Shown: positions 27,031 to 36,500 of the stretch, one piece after another | Layout: every line of letters begins with the position of its first letter | Position numbering within the stretch: the stretch's first letter is position 1 | Assembly (NCBI RefSeq): GCF_029541745.1 | Contig: NZ_CP089746.1 | Coordinates: 3,348,001-3,412,000, forward strand | DNA length: 64,000 bases | DNA from: Streptomyces sp. LX-29 | GTDB lineage: Bacteria > Actinomycetota > Actinomycetes > Streptomycetales > Streptomycetaceae | Reading direction: 5' to 3' | Translations under genes and position numbers: made by a program | Notes under the pieces: model-generated | The model's input: only the letters and a program-made list of their open reading frames with translations | Database searches by the model: none | Told to the model about the DNA's origin: nothing

Positions 27031-27260
27031 CTTGGTGACGGTAGGCGGATGATGCAGATGTCTTCGTCCACCCAGGCCACTTTTAACCCTTACGGGTGAT
27101 CATCTCCCTCAAAAGAGGACAGGCGTCTCATCGTCCTATACGCAACCTGATAATGCGCCGGACATATCAGACCCCCGCGCGGGCCGGTCGCCGACGGCGG
27201 CCGCCCGCCCCCGCGGCCGCCGCGGCTTCCGTTGTCGGTGGCGCCCGCTAGCGTTGCGGC

Positions 27261-28658
27261 ATGGCTGCCCGCAAAGACCGCCCCGGCTACCGCTGCACCG
27301 AATGCGGCTGGACCACCGCCAAGTGGCTCGGCCGCTGCCCCGAGTGCCACGCCTGGGGCACCGTCGAGGAGCTCGGCGCGCCCGCCGTCCGCACCACCGC
27401 ACCCGGCCGCGTCACCACCTCCGCGCTCCCCATCAGCCAGGTCGACGGCCGCCAGGCCACGGCGCGCTCCACCGGGGTCGACGAGCTCGACCGGGTGCTG
27501 GGCGGCGGGCTGATCCCCGGCGCGGTGGTGCTGCTGGCCGGCGAGCCCGGCGTCGGCAAGTCCACCCTGCTGCTGGACGTGGCCGCGAAGGCGGCGAGCG
27601 CGGAGCACCGCACGCTCTACGTCACGGGCGAGGAGTCGGCGAGTCAGGTGCGGCTGCGCGCGGACCGCATCGGCGCGCTCGACGACCACCTCTACCTCGC
27701 CGCCGAGACCGACCTGTCCGCCGTCCTCGGCCATCTGGACTCGGTCAAGCCCTCGCTGCTGATCCTCGACTCGGTGCAGACCATCGCCTCCCCGGAGATC
27801 GACGGCGCGCCCGGCGGCATGGCCCAGGTGCGGGAGGTGGCCGGGGCGTTGATCCGCGCCTCCAAGGAGCGCGGCATGGCCACGCTGCTGGTCGGCCACG
27901 TCACCAAGGACGGCGCCATCGCCGGCCCCCGGCTGCTGGAGCACCTGGTCGACGTGGTGCTGCACTTCGAGGGCGACCGGCACGCGCGGCTGCGCCTGGT
28001 GCGCGGGGTGAAGAACCGCTACGGGGCGACCGACGAGGTGGGCTGCTTCGAACTGCACGACGAGGGCATCACCGGCCTCGCCGACCCCTCCGGGCTGTTC
28101 CTCACCCGGCGCACCGAGCCGGTGCCGGGCACCTGTCTGACGGTGACGCTGGAGGGCCGGCGGCCGCTGGTGGCCGAGGTGCAGGCGCTCACCGTCGACT
28201 CGCAGATCCCGTCCCCCCGCCGCACCACCTCGGGCCTGGAGACCTCCCGCGTCTCGATGATGCTGGCGGTGCTGGAGCAGCGCGGCCGGATCAGCGCGCT
28301 GGGCAAGCGGGACATCTACAGCGCCACGGTCGGCGGGGTGAAGCTCTCCGAGCCCGCCGCCGACCTGGCCGTGGCGCTCGCGCTGGCCAGCGCCGCCAGC
28401 GACACCCCGCTCCCCAAGAACCTGGTCGCCATCGGTGAGGTCGGGCTGGCGGGCGAGGTCAGGCGGGTCACCGGGGTGCAGCGGCGGCTGGCCGAGGCGG
28501 CCCGGCTGGGCTTCACCCACGCGCTGGTGCCCACCGATCCGGGCAAGGTCCCGTCGGGCATGCGCGTACAGGAAGTGGCGGACATAGGGGACGCGCTCCG
28601 GGTTCTGCCCAGGCGCGTGCGCCGGGAGCCCCCACGGGAGGACGCCGAGCGCCGGTAG
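27261..28658 (+). CDS. radA: DNA repair protein RadA
   Basis: A 465-aa RecA-like helicase that helps process recombination intermediates. Domains in order: N-terminal zinc finger (CTECG and CPECH, about 12-31), RecA core with Walker [10 protein letters not shown], the RadA-specific KNRYG motif, and a C-terminal Lon-protease-like domain without protease function. No Shine-Dalgarno is present; TAGCGT at 27249-27254 lies 6 nt before ATG, so the mRNA is likely leaderless. It is followed on the same strand by disA, a pairing common in actinobacteria that links DNA damage and c-di-AMP. Confidence 0.96.
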   Translation: MAARKDRPGYRCTECGWTTAKWLGRCPECHAWGTVEELGAPAVRTTAPGRVTTSALPISQVDGRQATARSTGVDELDRVLGGGLIPGAVVLLAGEPGVGKSTLLLDVAAKAASAEHRTLYVTGEESASQVRLRADRIGALDDHLYLAAETDLSAVLGHLDSVKPSLLILDSVQTIASPEIDGAPGGMAQVREVAGALIRASKERGMATLLVGHVTKDGAIAGPRLLEHLVDVVLHFEGDRHARLRLVRGVKNRYGATDEVGCFELHDEGITGLADPSGLFLTRRTEPVPGTCLTVTLEGRRPLVAEVQALTVDSQIPSPRRTTSGLETSRVSMMLAVLEQRGRISALGKRDIYSATVGGVKLSEPAADLAVALALASAASDTPLPKNLVAIGEVGLAGEVRRVTGVQRRLAEAARLGFTHALVPTDPGKVPSGMRVQEVADIGDALRVLPRRVRREPPREDAERR

Positions 28659-28882
28659 ACTTTGCCCTGGTCTCGCCCGTACGTGCGGACGGTGTGCGCC
28701 AGGAGCGTGCGACCGGCGCCCGTGGGCGGTGGGAAACAGGACGGCAGGACAGACAGGACGGCTGGGACGGCCACCTCGGCCGCGCCGGGCACCCCCGCCG
28801 GCCGGACCGGCCCGGACCGGGCCCGGACAGCCGGGGGCGGCGCCGCCCGCGGCACCGACAGACCTTGCGACGGAGGAGTGCA

Positions 28883-29989
28883 GTGGCAGCAGGCGACCGG
28901 GCAGCATCTCCCGGCAGGGCCGATGGTCTGATGCGCGCCTCGCTGAGCGCCGTCGCGCCCGGCACGGCGCTGCGCGACGGTCTGGAGCGCGTCCTGCGGG
29001 GCAACACGGGCGGCCTCATCGTGCTCGGCATGGACAAGACCGTCGAGTCCATCTGTAGCGGCGGCTTCGTGCTGGACGTCGAGTTCTCCGCGACGCGGCT
29101 GCGCGAGCTGTGCAAGCTGGACGGCGCGATGATCCTGGACAAGGACATCACCAAGATCGTGCGGGCGGGGGTCCAGCTGGTCCCGGACGCGTCGATTCCG
29201 ACCGAGGAGACCGGCACCCGGCACCGCACCGCGCAGCGCGTCTCCATCCAGAGCGGCTTCCCGGTGGTCTCGGTCAGCCAGTCGATGCGGCTGATCGCGC
29301 TCTACGTGGACGGGGAGCGGCGGGTCCTGGAGGAGTCGGCCGCGATCCTCTCCCGCGCCAACCAGGCGCTGGCCACCCTGGAGCGCTACAAGCTCCGGCT
29401 GGACGAGGTCGCCGGCACCCTCTCCGCCCTGGAGATCGAGGACCTGGTCACCGTCCGGGACGTCTCGGCGGTCGCGCAGCGCCTGGAGATGGTGCGCCGC
29501 ATCGCCACCGAGATCGCCGAGTACGTGGTGGAGCTGGGCACCGACGGCCGGCTGCTCTCCCTCCAGCTCGACGAGTTGATCGCGGGCGTGGAGCCGGAGC
29601 GGGAGCTGGTGGTCCGCGACTACGTTCCGGAGCCGACCGCCAAGCGCACCCGCACGGTGCCCGAGGCCCTCGCCGAGCTGGACCGGCTCAGCCACGCCGA
29701 GCTGCTCGAAATGCCCATCGTGGCGCGGGCGCTGGGCTACAGCGGCTCGCCCGAAACGCTCGACGGGGCGGTCTCGCCGCGTGGTTACCGCCTGCTGGCC
29801 AAGGTGCCGCGGCTCCCCGGCGCCATCATCGAGCGGCTCGTCGAGCACTTCGGCGGGCTCCAGAAGCTGCTCGCCGCCAGCGTGGACGACCTGCAGACGG
29901 TCGACGGCGTGGGCGAGGCGCGGGCCCGTTCGGTGCGCGAGGGCCTCTCCCGGCTGGCCGAGTCCTCGATCCTGGAGCGGTACGTGTAA
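28883..29989 (+). CDS. disA: Diadenylate cyclase DisA (DNA integrity scanning protein)
   Basis: A 368-aa enzyme that makes c-di-AMP from two ATP and senses branched DNA. The DAC domain (about 20-150) has the catalytic DGA of [10 protein letters not shown] and the ATP-binding RHRTA motif. A helical linker and C-terminal helix-hairpin-helix repeats ([20 protein letters not shown]) bind DNA. I set GTG 28883 as start because GGAGG lies 6 nt before it and the N-terminus then matches the S. coelicolor protein as I recall it. The frame is open upstream but not conserved in style. A bulged hairpin terminator follows. Confidence 0.96.
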   Translation: MAAGDRAASPGRADGLMRASLSAVAPGTALRDGLERVLRGNTGGLIVLGMDKTVESICSGGFVLDVEFSATRLRELCKLDGAMILDKDITKIVRAGVQLVPDASIPTEETGTRHRTAQRVSIQSGFPVVSVSQSMRLIALYVDGERRVLEESAAILSRANQALATLERYKLRLDEVAGTLSALEIEDLVTVRDVSAVAQRLEMVRRIATEIAEYVVELGTDGRLLSLQLDELIAGVEPERELVVRDYVPEPTAKRTRTVPEALAELDRLSHAELLEMPIVARALGYSGSPETLDGAVSPRGYRLLAKVPRLPGAIIERLVEHFGGLQKLLAASVDDLQTVDGVGEARARSVREGLSRLAESSILERYV

Positions 29990-30008
29990 CGGCCGTACGG
30001 CAGACGTG

Positions 30009-30046
30009 CGTCGAGCCCTCCCGCGGTCGCCGCGGAGGGCTCGACG
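30009..30046 (+). terminator. disA terminator hairpin
   Basis: TCGAGCCCTCCCGCGG (30011-30026) pairs with CCGCGGAGGGCTCGA (30030-30044) with one bulged C, a TCG loop and outer pairs to 30009/30046. It starts about 20 nt after the disA stop. Confidence 0.8.
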
Positions 30047-30109
30047 TGTGAGGGCTCGACGTGTGAGGGCTCGACGTGTGAGGACTCGACGTGTGAGGAC
30101 TCGACGTGT
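30035..30109. repeat. Five tandem 15-bp repeats grown from the terminator arm
   Basis: GAGGGCTCGACGTGT is repeated at 30035, 30050 and 30065, then GAGGACTCGACGTGT at 30080 and 30095. The first unit is the 3' arm of the disA terminator stem. A partial CTCGACG follows. Confidence 0.92.
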
Positions 30110-30290
30110 CTCGACGGGTGTCCGGGTTTCACCCCCGGGGGCCTCGTTCCGTCCGCGGTCCGTGTCGGACCGCGGGAGGCGCGCCACGGGAGCGCGCCAC
30201 GCGCGGTGCGCCGCGCCGGCGCCAGGTGCGCCACGCGAGGCGTGTCGCGTCAGGTGCGCCCGCGGGGTGCGCCGCGCGCGGTCGGCGGTC

Positions 30291-31145
30291 TCAGTCCTCT
30301 TCCAGGACGAACGACACCTGGGCGCTGCCCAGTCCGTCCACCCGCGCCTCGACCAGATAGGTGCCCGGCTCGGCGGTGCCGCCGCCGGACGGGGTGGCGC
30401 ACTCCTCGGAGCTGAGCGTGCGGTCCCACTGCACGGTCCGGGTGGTCTCGCCGTCCGCGGGCACCTCGATCAGCGCGAGGGCGCTGCCCCGCGAGCAGTC
30501 GTTGGACGCCCAGACGTGCTCGTTCTCCTTGTCCGTGATCGTCAACGAGGCCGACGCCCGTCCGAAGTCGACCTTGCAGGCGCTGTCCGAGGTGTTCTTC
30601 ACGACCACCTCGAAGGTGGGCTTCTCGTCGGGCGCGTAGGTGTTCTTCTCGCGGGAGTCCAGGACGCTGCGCAGCGTCAACTCGATGTCGTCCCGTGAGC
30701 AGTCGAGCAGGCTCGAATCGTCCGACAGCGCCACGCCGTTACCCACGCCGAGGGCGTCGGCGCCACCGCCGCCACCGCCCGAACCGCCGCCGCCCCCCGT
30801 GCCGGAGTCGCCTCCGCCACTGCCGCCGCTGCCGCCACCGGTGGCATCGCCGCCGCCGGAGCCGGAGCCGCCCGAGCCGCCGTCCTCGCCCGACTCGTCG
30901 CGGCCGCCCGGTCGTTGACTGTTGACCGAGGAGGTGGCGGAGGGGCCGGGGGTGATGGTGCTCTCGATCCCCTTGCCACCGGGCCCCTTGGCGTCGTCGC
31001 CCTTGCCGCCGCCGCCCGAACCACCCAGGCTGAAGGCCCAGATGACGAGGATGAGGAGGAGCACGAACAGGAGCAGCGCAACTCCCCTCCGGCGCCAGTA
31101 GATGGAGGAGGGAAGCGGCCCGATCGGATTGCGCAGAGATCCCAC
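30291..31145 (-). CDS. Membrane-anchored protein with Gly-rich linker and Ig-like domain
   Basis: A 284-aa protein. A short cytoplasmic N-terminus precedes one transmembrane helix (GVALLLFVLLLILVIWAFSL, about 25-44). A very long Gly/Ser linker (about 45-140) holds the external domain (about 150-284) away from the membrane. That domain (FEVVVKNTSDSACKV, VWASNDC, EPGTYLVEARV) looks like a BsuPI-type or other immunoglobulin-like sandwich; the match is by eye only. GTG 31145 has TAGAGT 6 nt upstream, so it is likely leaderless. Function unknown. Confidence 0.75.
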   Translation of the reverse strand: MGSLRNPIGPLPSSIYWRRRGVALLLFVLLLILVIWAFSLGGSGGGGKGDDAKGPGGKGIESTITPGPSATSSVNSQRPGGRDESGEDGGSGGSGSGGGDATGGGSGGSGGGDSGTGGGGGSGGGGGGADALGVGNGVALSDDSSLLDCSRDDIELTLRSVLDSREKNTYAPDEKPTFEVVVKNTSDSACKVDFGRASASLTITDKENEHVWASNDCSRGSALALIEVPADGETTRTVQWDRTLSSEECATPSGGGTAEPGTYLVEARVDGLGSAQVSFVLEED

Positions 31146-31320
31146 GCGGAAACTCTACGAGAGAACAGTCCCGCGCCTCGCACGTACCCGCCGCTCCAGG
31201 CCCCCACTTTTCCCATCATCTGACCGGAGCGGGGGGGTGCAACCCCTGACTTTCGTCAGACACGGGTCCTGCCGATCGCTCGATGCGACGACCCCGTAGC
31301 GGTCCATACCGTCCCGGACC

Positions 31321-31977
31321 ATGACGAGTACCGACCTCTACCGCGACATCACCGACCTCGCTCACGACTCTCCTGGCTGGATCCACACCCTGGCCGAAAT
31401 CGGCACGGACGGCGGGCTGCTGATGCTCGCCGCGGCCGCCGCGCTGGTGTGGTGGCGGGCCCGCCACGACACCGCACGACAGCTCGCCCTCGCCCTGCTC
31501 GTCCCCGTGGCGACCGTGGTGGCCTACGCGTGCAGCGAGGTCGCCAAGACCCTCGTCGACGAGGAACGACCCTGCCGCGCGGTCTCCGGCGCCGCCCCCT
31601 CGATCGCCGACTGCCCGCCCACCGGCGACTGGTCGTTCCCCAGCAACCACGCCACGCTCGCCGCGGCCCTCGCCGTGGGGACCGTGATCGCCTGGCGTCG
31701 TGCGGCCGTGGTGCTGCTCCCGGTCGCCGCGCTCCTCGCCTTCTCCCGTGTCTTCGTCGGCGTCCACTACCCGCACGACGTGGCCGCCGGCTGCGCGTTG
31801 GGCGCGGTCTTCGCGCTGGTCTGCGCCCGGCTGCTGACCGGTCCGGTGGCCACGCGGGTCACCGCGATACGGGCGGTCGGGCGCGGCGGCCCCCTCGGCT
31901 GGGTCGCGGGCCCGGGACCCCGCGCCGCCTTCCCGGGCGGCCAACCGGCCGGGACACCGGCCCGCCACCGACGCTGA
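31321..31977 (+). CDS. PAP2 family membrane phosphatase
   Basis: A 218-aa membrane enzyme of the type 2 phosphatidic acid phosphatase family. All three catalytic motifs are present: K-TLVDEE-RP, SFPSNHA and SRVFVGVHYPHDV. About five or six hydrophobic helices surround them. Likely substrates are undecaprenyl pyrophosphate or a lipid phosphate, so it may serve cell-wall lipid recycling. The C-terminal 40 residues are a Gly/Pro/Arg-rich tail. It is divergent from the Ig-like membrane protein. TACCGT lies 8 nt before ATG; no Shine-Dalgarno is seen. Confidence 0.9.
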   Translation: MTSTDLYRDITDLAHDSPGWIHTLAEIGTDGGLLMLAAAAALVWWRARHDTARQLALALLVPVATVVAYACSEVAKTLVDEERPCRAVSGAAPSIADCPPTGDWSFPSNHATLAAALAVGTVIAWRRAAVVLLPVAALLAFSRVFVGVHYPHDVAAGCALGAVFALVCARLLTGPVATRVTAIRAVGRGGPLGWVAGPGPRAAFPGGQPAGTPARHRR

Positions 31978-32111
31978 GCGGCCTGCCCTGCCCGCCCCGC
32001 CCGACCGCCCCGTTCCCGGCGCCGACCGGGCCCCTGCCGCGCAGGCACGCCGGAACCGCGCCCCACTCCAGACCGCGCCCGCACGAATCGGACCCGCGCG
32101 GACCGGGCCGG

Positions 32112-32804
32112 CTACGCGCCGCCGCGCCGGGCGGGCGGTGTCGGGGCCTCCGCCGCGACCAGTCCGGCCTCGTGGGCGACGATGGCGGCCTGGACGCGGT
32201 TGCCGACCCCGAGGCGGTCGAGGACCGCGCTGACGTGCCCCTTCACGGTGCCCTCGACGAGGTGGAGGCGGCGGGCGATCTCTGCGTTGGACAGACCGGC
32301 GCCGAGGAGGGCGAGGACGTCGCGTTCGCGGGGCGTCAGCACATCGGTGCGGGCGCGGGCCGCCGCCGCCCGGGACAGGCGCTCCCCGCCCAGCTCGGCG
32401 ATGACGTGCCGGGCGACGCGGGGCGAGAGGAAGGCGCCGCCGGCCGCCACCGCCCGTACGCCCGCCAGGAGTTCGTACGGATCCCCGGCCTTGAGCAGGA
32501 AGCCGGTGGCGCCGCCGCTGAGGGCGCGGGCGATATAGGCGTCCTCGGAGAAGGTGGTGAGCATGGCGACGGCGGTGTCCGGCGCCACCCGCGCGATCTG
32601 CTCGCAGGCGCCGAGCCCGTCGAGTCCGGGCATCCGGATGTCGAGCAGGGCGACGTCGGGGCGGTGGGCGCGCGCCGCCTCGACCGCGGCCCGGCCGTCG
32701 GCGGCCTCCGCGACCACCTCGATGCCGGGGTCGGCGGCGAGGATGGCCCGGACCCCGGCCCGGATCATCGTCTCGTCGTCGGCCAGCAGCAGACGGATCG
32801 TCAT
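32112..32804 (-). CDS. NarL/FixJ-type response regulator
   Basis: A 230-aa regulator. The receiver domain (about 1-118) has the acidic pair in LLLADDETM, the phospho-accepting Asp in VALLDIRMPGLDG, and a Lys in FLLKAGDP. The LuxR-type HTH (about 160-220) is LTPRERDVLALLGAGLSNAEIA. I prefer ATG 32804, with GGAAGGG upstream, over GTG 32828, which would overlap the kinase stop. It follows the histidine kinase gene on the same strand and is its obvious partner. Targets are unknown. Confidence 0.9.
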   Translation of the reverse strand: MTIRLLLADDETMIRAGVRAILAADPGIEVVAEAADGRAAVEAARAHRPDVALLDIRMPGLDGLGACEQIARVAPDTAVAMLTTFSEDAYIARALSGGATGFLLKAGDPYELLAGVRAVAAGGAFLSPRVARHVIAELGGERLSRAAAARARTDVLTPRERDVLALLGAGLSNAEIARRLHLVEGTVKGHVSAVLDRLGVGNRVQAAIVAHEAGLVAAEAPTPPARRGGA

Positions 32805-32824
32805 GACGCCTGTTTCCCTTCCTG

Positions 32825-34780
32825 TCACCGTACGGGGCCCTGCCGGGCGTCCCGCGACGCCGTCCCCGGCGCTGTCCCCGGGTCCGTCCCGGGTGCCGTT
32901 CCCGGGTTCGCCCCTGGTTCCGCCCCTGGGTCCGTCCCCGGGTCCGTCCCCGGGTCCGTCCCCGCCTTCGGCACCCGCTCCTTGGCCACCAGCCGCCCGT
33001 CACGGAAGCACAGCCGGAAGTGGTCCACGCTCACGAACAGCTCCCCACTGGCACGGTAGTAGCGGCAGCGCGCACCCCACGGCGGCGTGGACGCCCGGTC
33101 GACGGGCGGGTCGGCGACCGCCCGCGCGGGCAGCAGCGGCTCGACGTCCTCCTCGCGCTGGCCGACGCGCAGGCTCGCGTAGTCGGCGGGCGTGAGGACG
33201 GTGTGGGTGCTGACGTACGCGTACCAGCCGAAGGAGCCCGCCAGGACGACCAGCGCGGTCCCGCCCACCAGGGCGGCCAACGGCAACAGCCCGCGCCGGG
33301 TGGCACGCCGCGCGCGGGCGAACTCGCCCGCGGGCTCGGTGTCGTACGACCCCGTCGACCAACCGGCCGACCGACCGGCCGACCGACCGGCCGACGAACC
33401 CGCCGGCACCTCCCCGTGGGCGGCGACGCCGGGCGCGGAGGCAAACGCGGACGCGGAGGCGGCGGGCGCCGACGCGGAGGCGGACGCGGCGGACGTGGTG
33501 TGCGGAAGCCGCGCCACCACCGCGAAGCCGTCACCCCGCGGGCCCGCCGTGAACGCGCCGCCCGCCAGCCTGACCCGCTCACGCAGCGCCAGCAGCCCGG
33601 TCCCGGCCCCCCGCTCCGTATCCCTCGCGCTGCTCGCGCCGTCGTCCGCCCCGCGCCTCCCCGTGTCGGGGGCGGTCGCGCCCGGCGCGCCGCCCAGCGC
33701 GCCGCCCGGCGCCGGACCGCTGAACACCGTCACCGCCGTCTCCGTGGCCGTCTCGGCGACGGTCACCGTCACCGGCGCGCCCGGGGCGTGCTTGGCGGCG
33801 TTGGTGAGCGACTCCTGGACCACGCGGTGCGCGGCGCGCTCGGCGATCAGCGGCAGCACGGGGGCGGGCCGCGGGAGGCCGCCGCCCGGCCGTTCCCCAC
33901 CACCCCTGGACACCGGCGCCGCCTCACCGGCCCGCGTCGTCCGTACCAACCGCACCGGAAGGCCGGAGTCGGCGGCGCGCTCGACCAGGGCGTCGATGGT
34001 CTCGCCCGCCGGGGTGAGCGGGCCGGAGACGGCGGCCGACAGGTCCTCCGCGTCCCGGAGCACGCCGATGATCTCGCGCAGCCGCTCCGTCGCCTCGGCC
34101 GCCGCCGCACGCAGCTCGCCCGCCGCCGCCCGGTGCCGCTCGGCCAGGTCGGGGGCGACCTGGAGCGCGCCCGCGCGGAGGGCGATCAGGCTCAGCTCAT
34201 GGCCGAGGGAGTCGTGCATGTCCTGGGCGATCCGCGCCCGCTCGCGCAGCCGGGCGCGGTCGGCTGCGATGTGCTGCTCGCGCGCCAACTGCTCGGCCCG
34301 GGTCCAGCCCGCCGCGACCAGCGCCCGGTCCTGTCGCCGGTAACGGCCGATCAGCCACGGGAAGACCACACCGAAGAGCAGCGTCGCGAGCATCACCAGC
34401 CACTGGATCACCGGGTCGTCGCCCCGGACCAGGGCCACGGCCGTGCCCACCGCGGCGATCGCGCCGAAGACCGTCGCCGCGCCCCGGGCGCGCTCCCCCC
34501 GGCGCCCCAGCAGATAGCCGAACGCGGACAGCGCGGGTCCGTAGGAGAGGGTGAAGAGGGATGTGGCGACCGCCAGCGAGACCGCCGCGGCCAGCAGCAG
34601 CGCCGCCGCCGGGCGGGCCCGCGCGACAGCGACGGCCAGCGCCAGCACCATCAGCCCGGCGGCGGTCTGCCAGCCGGGCAGGGGCTCGTTCAGCCCCAGC
34701 CGGTCGGCGACCAGCGAGGGCACGGCGAGCGTCGCCCACAGGGACAGGCCACCCAAGACCCGGTGACGTCGGCTCCTCAT
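32825..34780 (-). CDS. Histidine kinase with C-terminal membrane-linked extracytoplasmic domain
   Basis: A 651-aa sensor kinase. N-terminal membrane helices (about 10-140) are followed by the HisKA_3 phospho-acceptor helix (RARIAQDMHDSLGHELSLIA) and a HATPase domain (QESLTNAAKHAPGAP, GTGLLALRERVRLAGG). Unusually, a further transmembrane helix (LLPLAALVGGTALVVLAGSF) comes after the ATPase and leads to an external domain (YASLRVGQREEDVEPLLP, CRYYRASGELF, FRLCFRDGRLV) that recalls BamE/SmpA folds. The tail is a (TDPG)-type repeat. ATG 34780 is the likely start. It is paired with the NarL-type regulator. Confidence 0.87.
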   Translation of the reverse strand: MRSRRHRVLGGLSLWATLAVPSLVADRLGLNEPLPGWQTAAGLMVLALAVAVARARPAAALLLAAAVSLAVATSLFTLSYGPALSAFGYLLGRRGERARGAATVFGAIAAVGTAVALVRGDDPVIQWLVMLATLLFGVVFPWLIGRYRRQDRALVAAGWTRAEQLAREQHIAADRARLRERARIAQDMHDSLGHELSLIALRAGALQVAPDLAERHRAAAGELRAAAAEATERLREIIGVLRDAEDLSAAVSGPLTPAGETIDALVERAADSGLPVRLVRTTRAGEAAPVSRGGGERPGGGLPRPAPVLPLIAERAAHRVVQESLTNAAKHAPGAPVTVTVAETATETAVTVFSGPAPGGALGGAPGATAPDTGRRGADDGASSARDTERGAGTGLLALRERVRLAGGAFTAGPRGDGFAVVARLPHTTSAASASASAPAASASAFASAPGVAAHGEVPAGSSAGRSAGRSAGWSTGSYDTEPAGEFARARRATRRGLLPLAALVGGTALVVLAGSFGWYAYVSTHTVLTPADYASLRVGQREEDVEPLLPARAVADPPVDRASTPPWGARCRYYRASGELFVSVDHFRLCFRDGRLVAKERVPKAGTDPGTDPGTDPGAEPGANPGTAPGTDPGTAPGTASRDARQGPVR

Positions 34781-34893
34781 CCGCTCGACGTTACCCAGCC
34801 GCCGGCCGCCGCGCCCCTGTCGAAAGTCAGGGTGGACGAGCACGGGACCGCGGGTGCGCCGGGCCGGGGACGCTCGCTCGCGGGTGCCCCCGG

Positions 34894-35255
34894 CCTCACA
34901 GCCGTACCGCCAGGCGGCACCCCGGGCCACGCGGCCACGCGCCCCAGGCGCGTACCGCCGCCGGCCACAAGCCCCCGCGGACCCGAAGCCCACGGTCGCG
35001 GCCCCGCAGGCCCACCCGGGCGCGAAAACGGAGCCCCCAGGCGCGGGGTCGGAGCCCACCAGCCCACCTAAACCGCGCGTCGCGCGACACACGCCAGGGC
35101 CACACAGCAACAGCCCAGCCGGCCCACCAGACCTGACACTCGGCCGCGGGCGCCCCGCCCTCACAGCCGTACCGCCAGGCGGCACCCCGGGCCACGCGGC
35201 CACGCGCCCCAGGCGCGTACCGCCGCCGGCCACAAGCCCCCGCGGACCCGAAGCC
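34894..35255. repeat. Two 97-bp perfect repeats 265 bp apart
   Basis: 34894-34990 and 35159-35255 are identical; the DNA after each copy is also related (both contain GGCCCACCCGGGCG and CGCGCGTCGCGCGACAC), so a unit of about 265 bp has been duplicated. No gene is visible in 34781-35494. Confidence 0.9.
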
Positions 35256-35494
35256 GTGAGGAGCCGAAACGCGCGGTCGCGGCACCACAGGCCCACCCGG
35301 GCGTGGGAACGGGGCCCACCAGCCCACCCACCCGCGCGTCGCGCGACACGCGACACGGCCGCACAACCACCGCCCGCCCGGCCCGCCAGGCCCGCCGGGT
35401 CGGCCGGCGGGACCGGGCGCACCGGACCCGCCCCGCCCCGCGCCCGGCCGGGTCCGGCGGCCACGCCCGCTTTCGTGCCAGGATCGGAGGCGCG

Positions 35495-36433
35495 ATGACT
35501 GCCAAGACTGATGCCGCCAAGACGACCTCCGAACCCACCGTCTCCGCCGGCGCCGCCGCGCCCGCCGAGCTGCACGGCCCCGTCATCACCTGGTTCCAGG
35601 CCCACGCCCGCGATCTGCCGTGGCGCCGCCCGGAGGCCGGGCCGTGGGGGGTGATGGTCAGCGAGTTCATGCTCCAGCAGACGCCGGTCAACCGGGTGCT
35701 GCCCGTCTACGAGCAGTGGCTGGCCCGCTGGCCGCGCCCGGCCGACCTGGCCGCCGAGCCGCCCGGCGAGGCGGTCCGCGCCTGGGGCCGGCTCGGCTAT
35801 CCGCGGCGCGCGCTGCGCCTGCACGCCGCCGCCAGCGCCATACAGGAGCGGCATCGCGGCGAGGTGCCGACCGACCACGCGCGGCTGCTGGCGCTGCCGG
35901 GGATCGGCGAGTACACGGCGGCGGCCGTCGCCTCGTTCGCGTACGGGCAGCGGCACGCGGTGCTCGACACCAACGTCCGCCGGGTCTTCGCGCGCGCGGT
36001 GACCGGGGTGCAGTACCCGCCGAACGCCACCACGGCCGCCGAGCGCACCCTGGCCCGGGCACTGCTGCCGGAGGACGAGCCGACGGCCGCCCGCTGGGCC
36101 GCCGCCACCATGGAGCTGGGCGCGCTGGTCTGCACGGCCCGGACCCCCGACTGTGGGCGCTGCCCCATCGCCCGGAGCTGCGCCTGGCTGCTGGCCGGCT
36201 CCCCTGCCCACGAAGGGCCGCCGCGCCGCGGCCAGACCTACGCGGGCACCGACCGTCAGGTGCGGGGCAAGCTGCTGGCGGTGTTGCGGGAGGCGATCGA
36301 GCCGGTGCCGCAGGCGGTGTTGGACCGGGTGTGGGACGAGCCGGTGCAGCGCGCCCGCGCGCTGGACGGACTGGTGGCCGACGGCCTGGTGGAGCCGCTC
36401 GCCGGCGGCCGCTACCGGCTGCCGCTGACCTGA
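35495..36433 (+). CDS. mutY: A/G-specific adenine glycosylase
   Basis: A 312-aa base-excision repair enzyme that removes adenine opposite 8-oxoguanine. The catalytic Glu lies in SEFMLQQTPVNRV. The helix-hairpin-helix is LPGIGEYTAAAVASFA, and the conserved Asp is in AVLDTNVRRV. The [4Fe-4S] ligands follow the pattern C-x6-C-x2-C-x5-C (CTARTPDCGRCPIARSC). The NUDIX-like C-terminal domain of E. coli MutY is missing; instead a short winged-helix-like end is present, as usual in actinobacteria. GGAGGCGCG precedes ATG 35495. A strong terminator follows. Confidence 0.94.
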   Translation: MTAKTDAAKTTSEPTVSAGAAAPAELHGPVITWFQAHARDLPWRRPEAGPWGVMVSEFMLQQTPVNRVLPVYEQWLARWPRPADLAAEPPGEAVRAWGRLGYPRRALRLHAAASAIQERHRGEVPTDHARLLALPGIGEYTAAAVASFAYGQRHAVLDTNVRRVFARAVTGVQYPPNATTAAERTLARALLPEDEPTAARWAAATMELGALVCTARTPDCGRCPIARSCAWLLAGSPAHEGPPRRGQTYAGTDRQVRGKLLAVLREAIEPVPQAVLDRVWDEPVQRARALDGLVADGLVEPLAGGRYRLPLT

Positions 36434-36459
36434 CCCCGGTGCTCCGCCTCAGCTGACCC

Positions 36460-36485
36460 CGGTGCCCCGCCCCGGCGGGGCACCG
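36460..36485 (+). terminator. mutY terminator, 12-bp stem
   Basis: CGGTGCCCCGCC (36460-36471) pairs with GGCGGGGCACCG (36474-36485) across two C residues, 26 bp after the mutY stop. Confidence 0.75.
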
Positions 36486-36500
36486 GCCCATGAGGACGAG

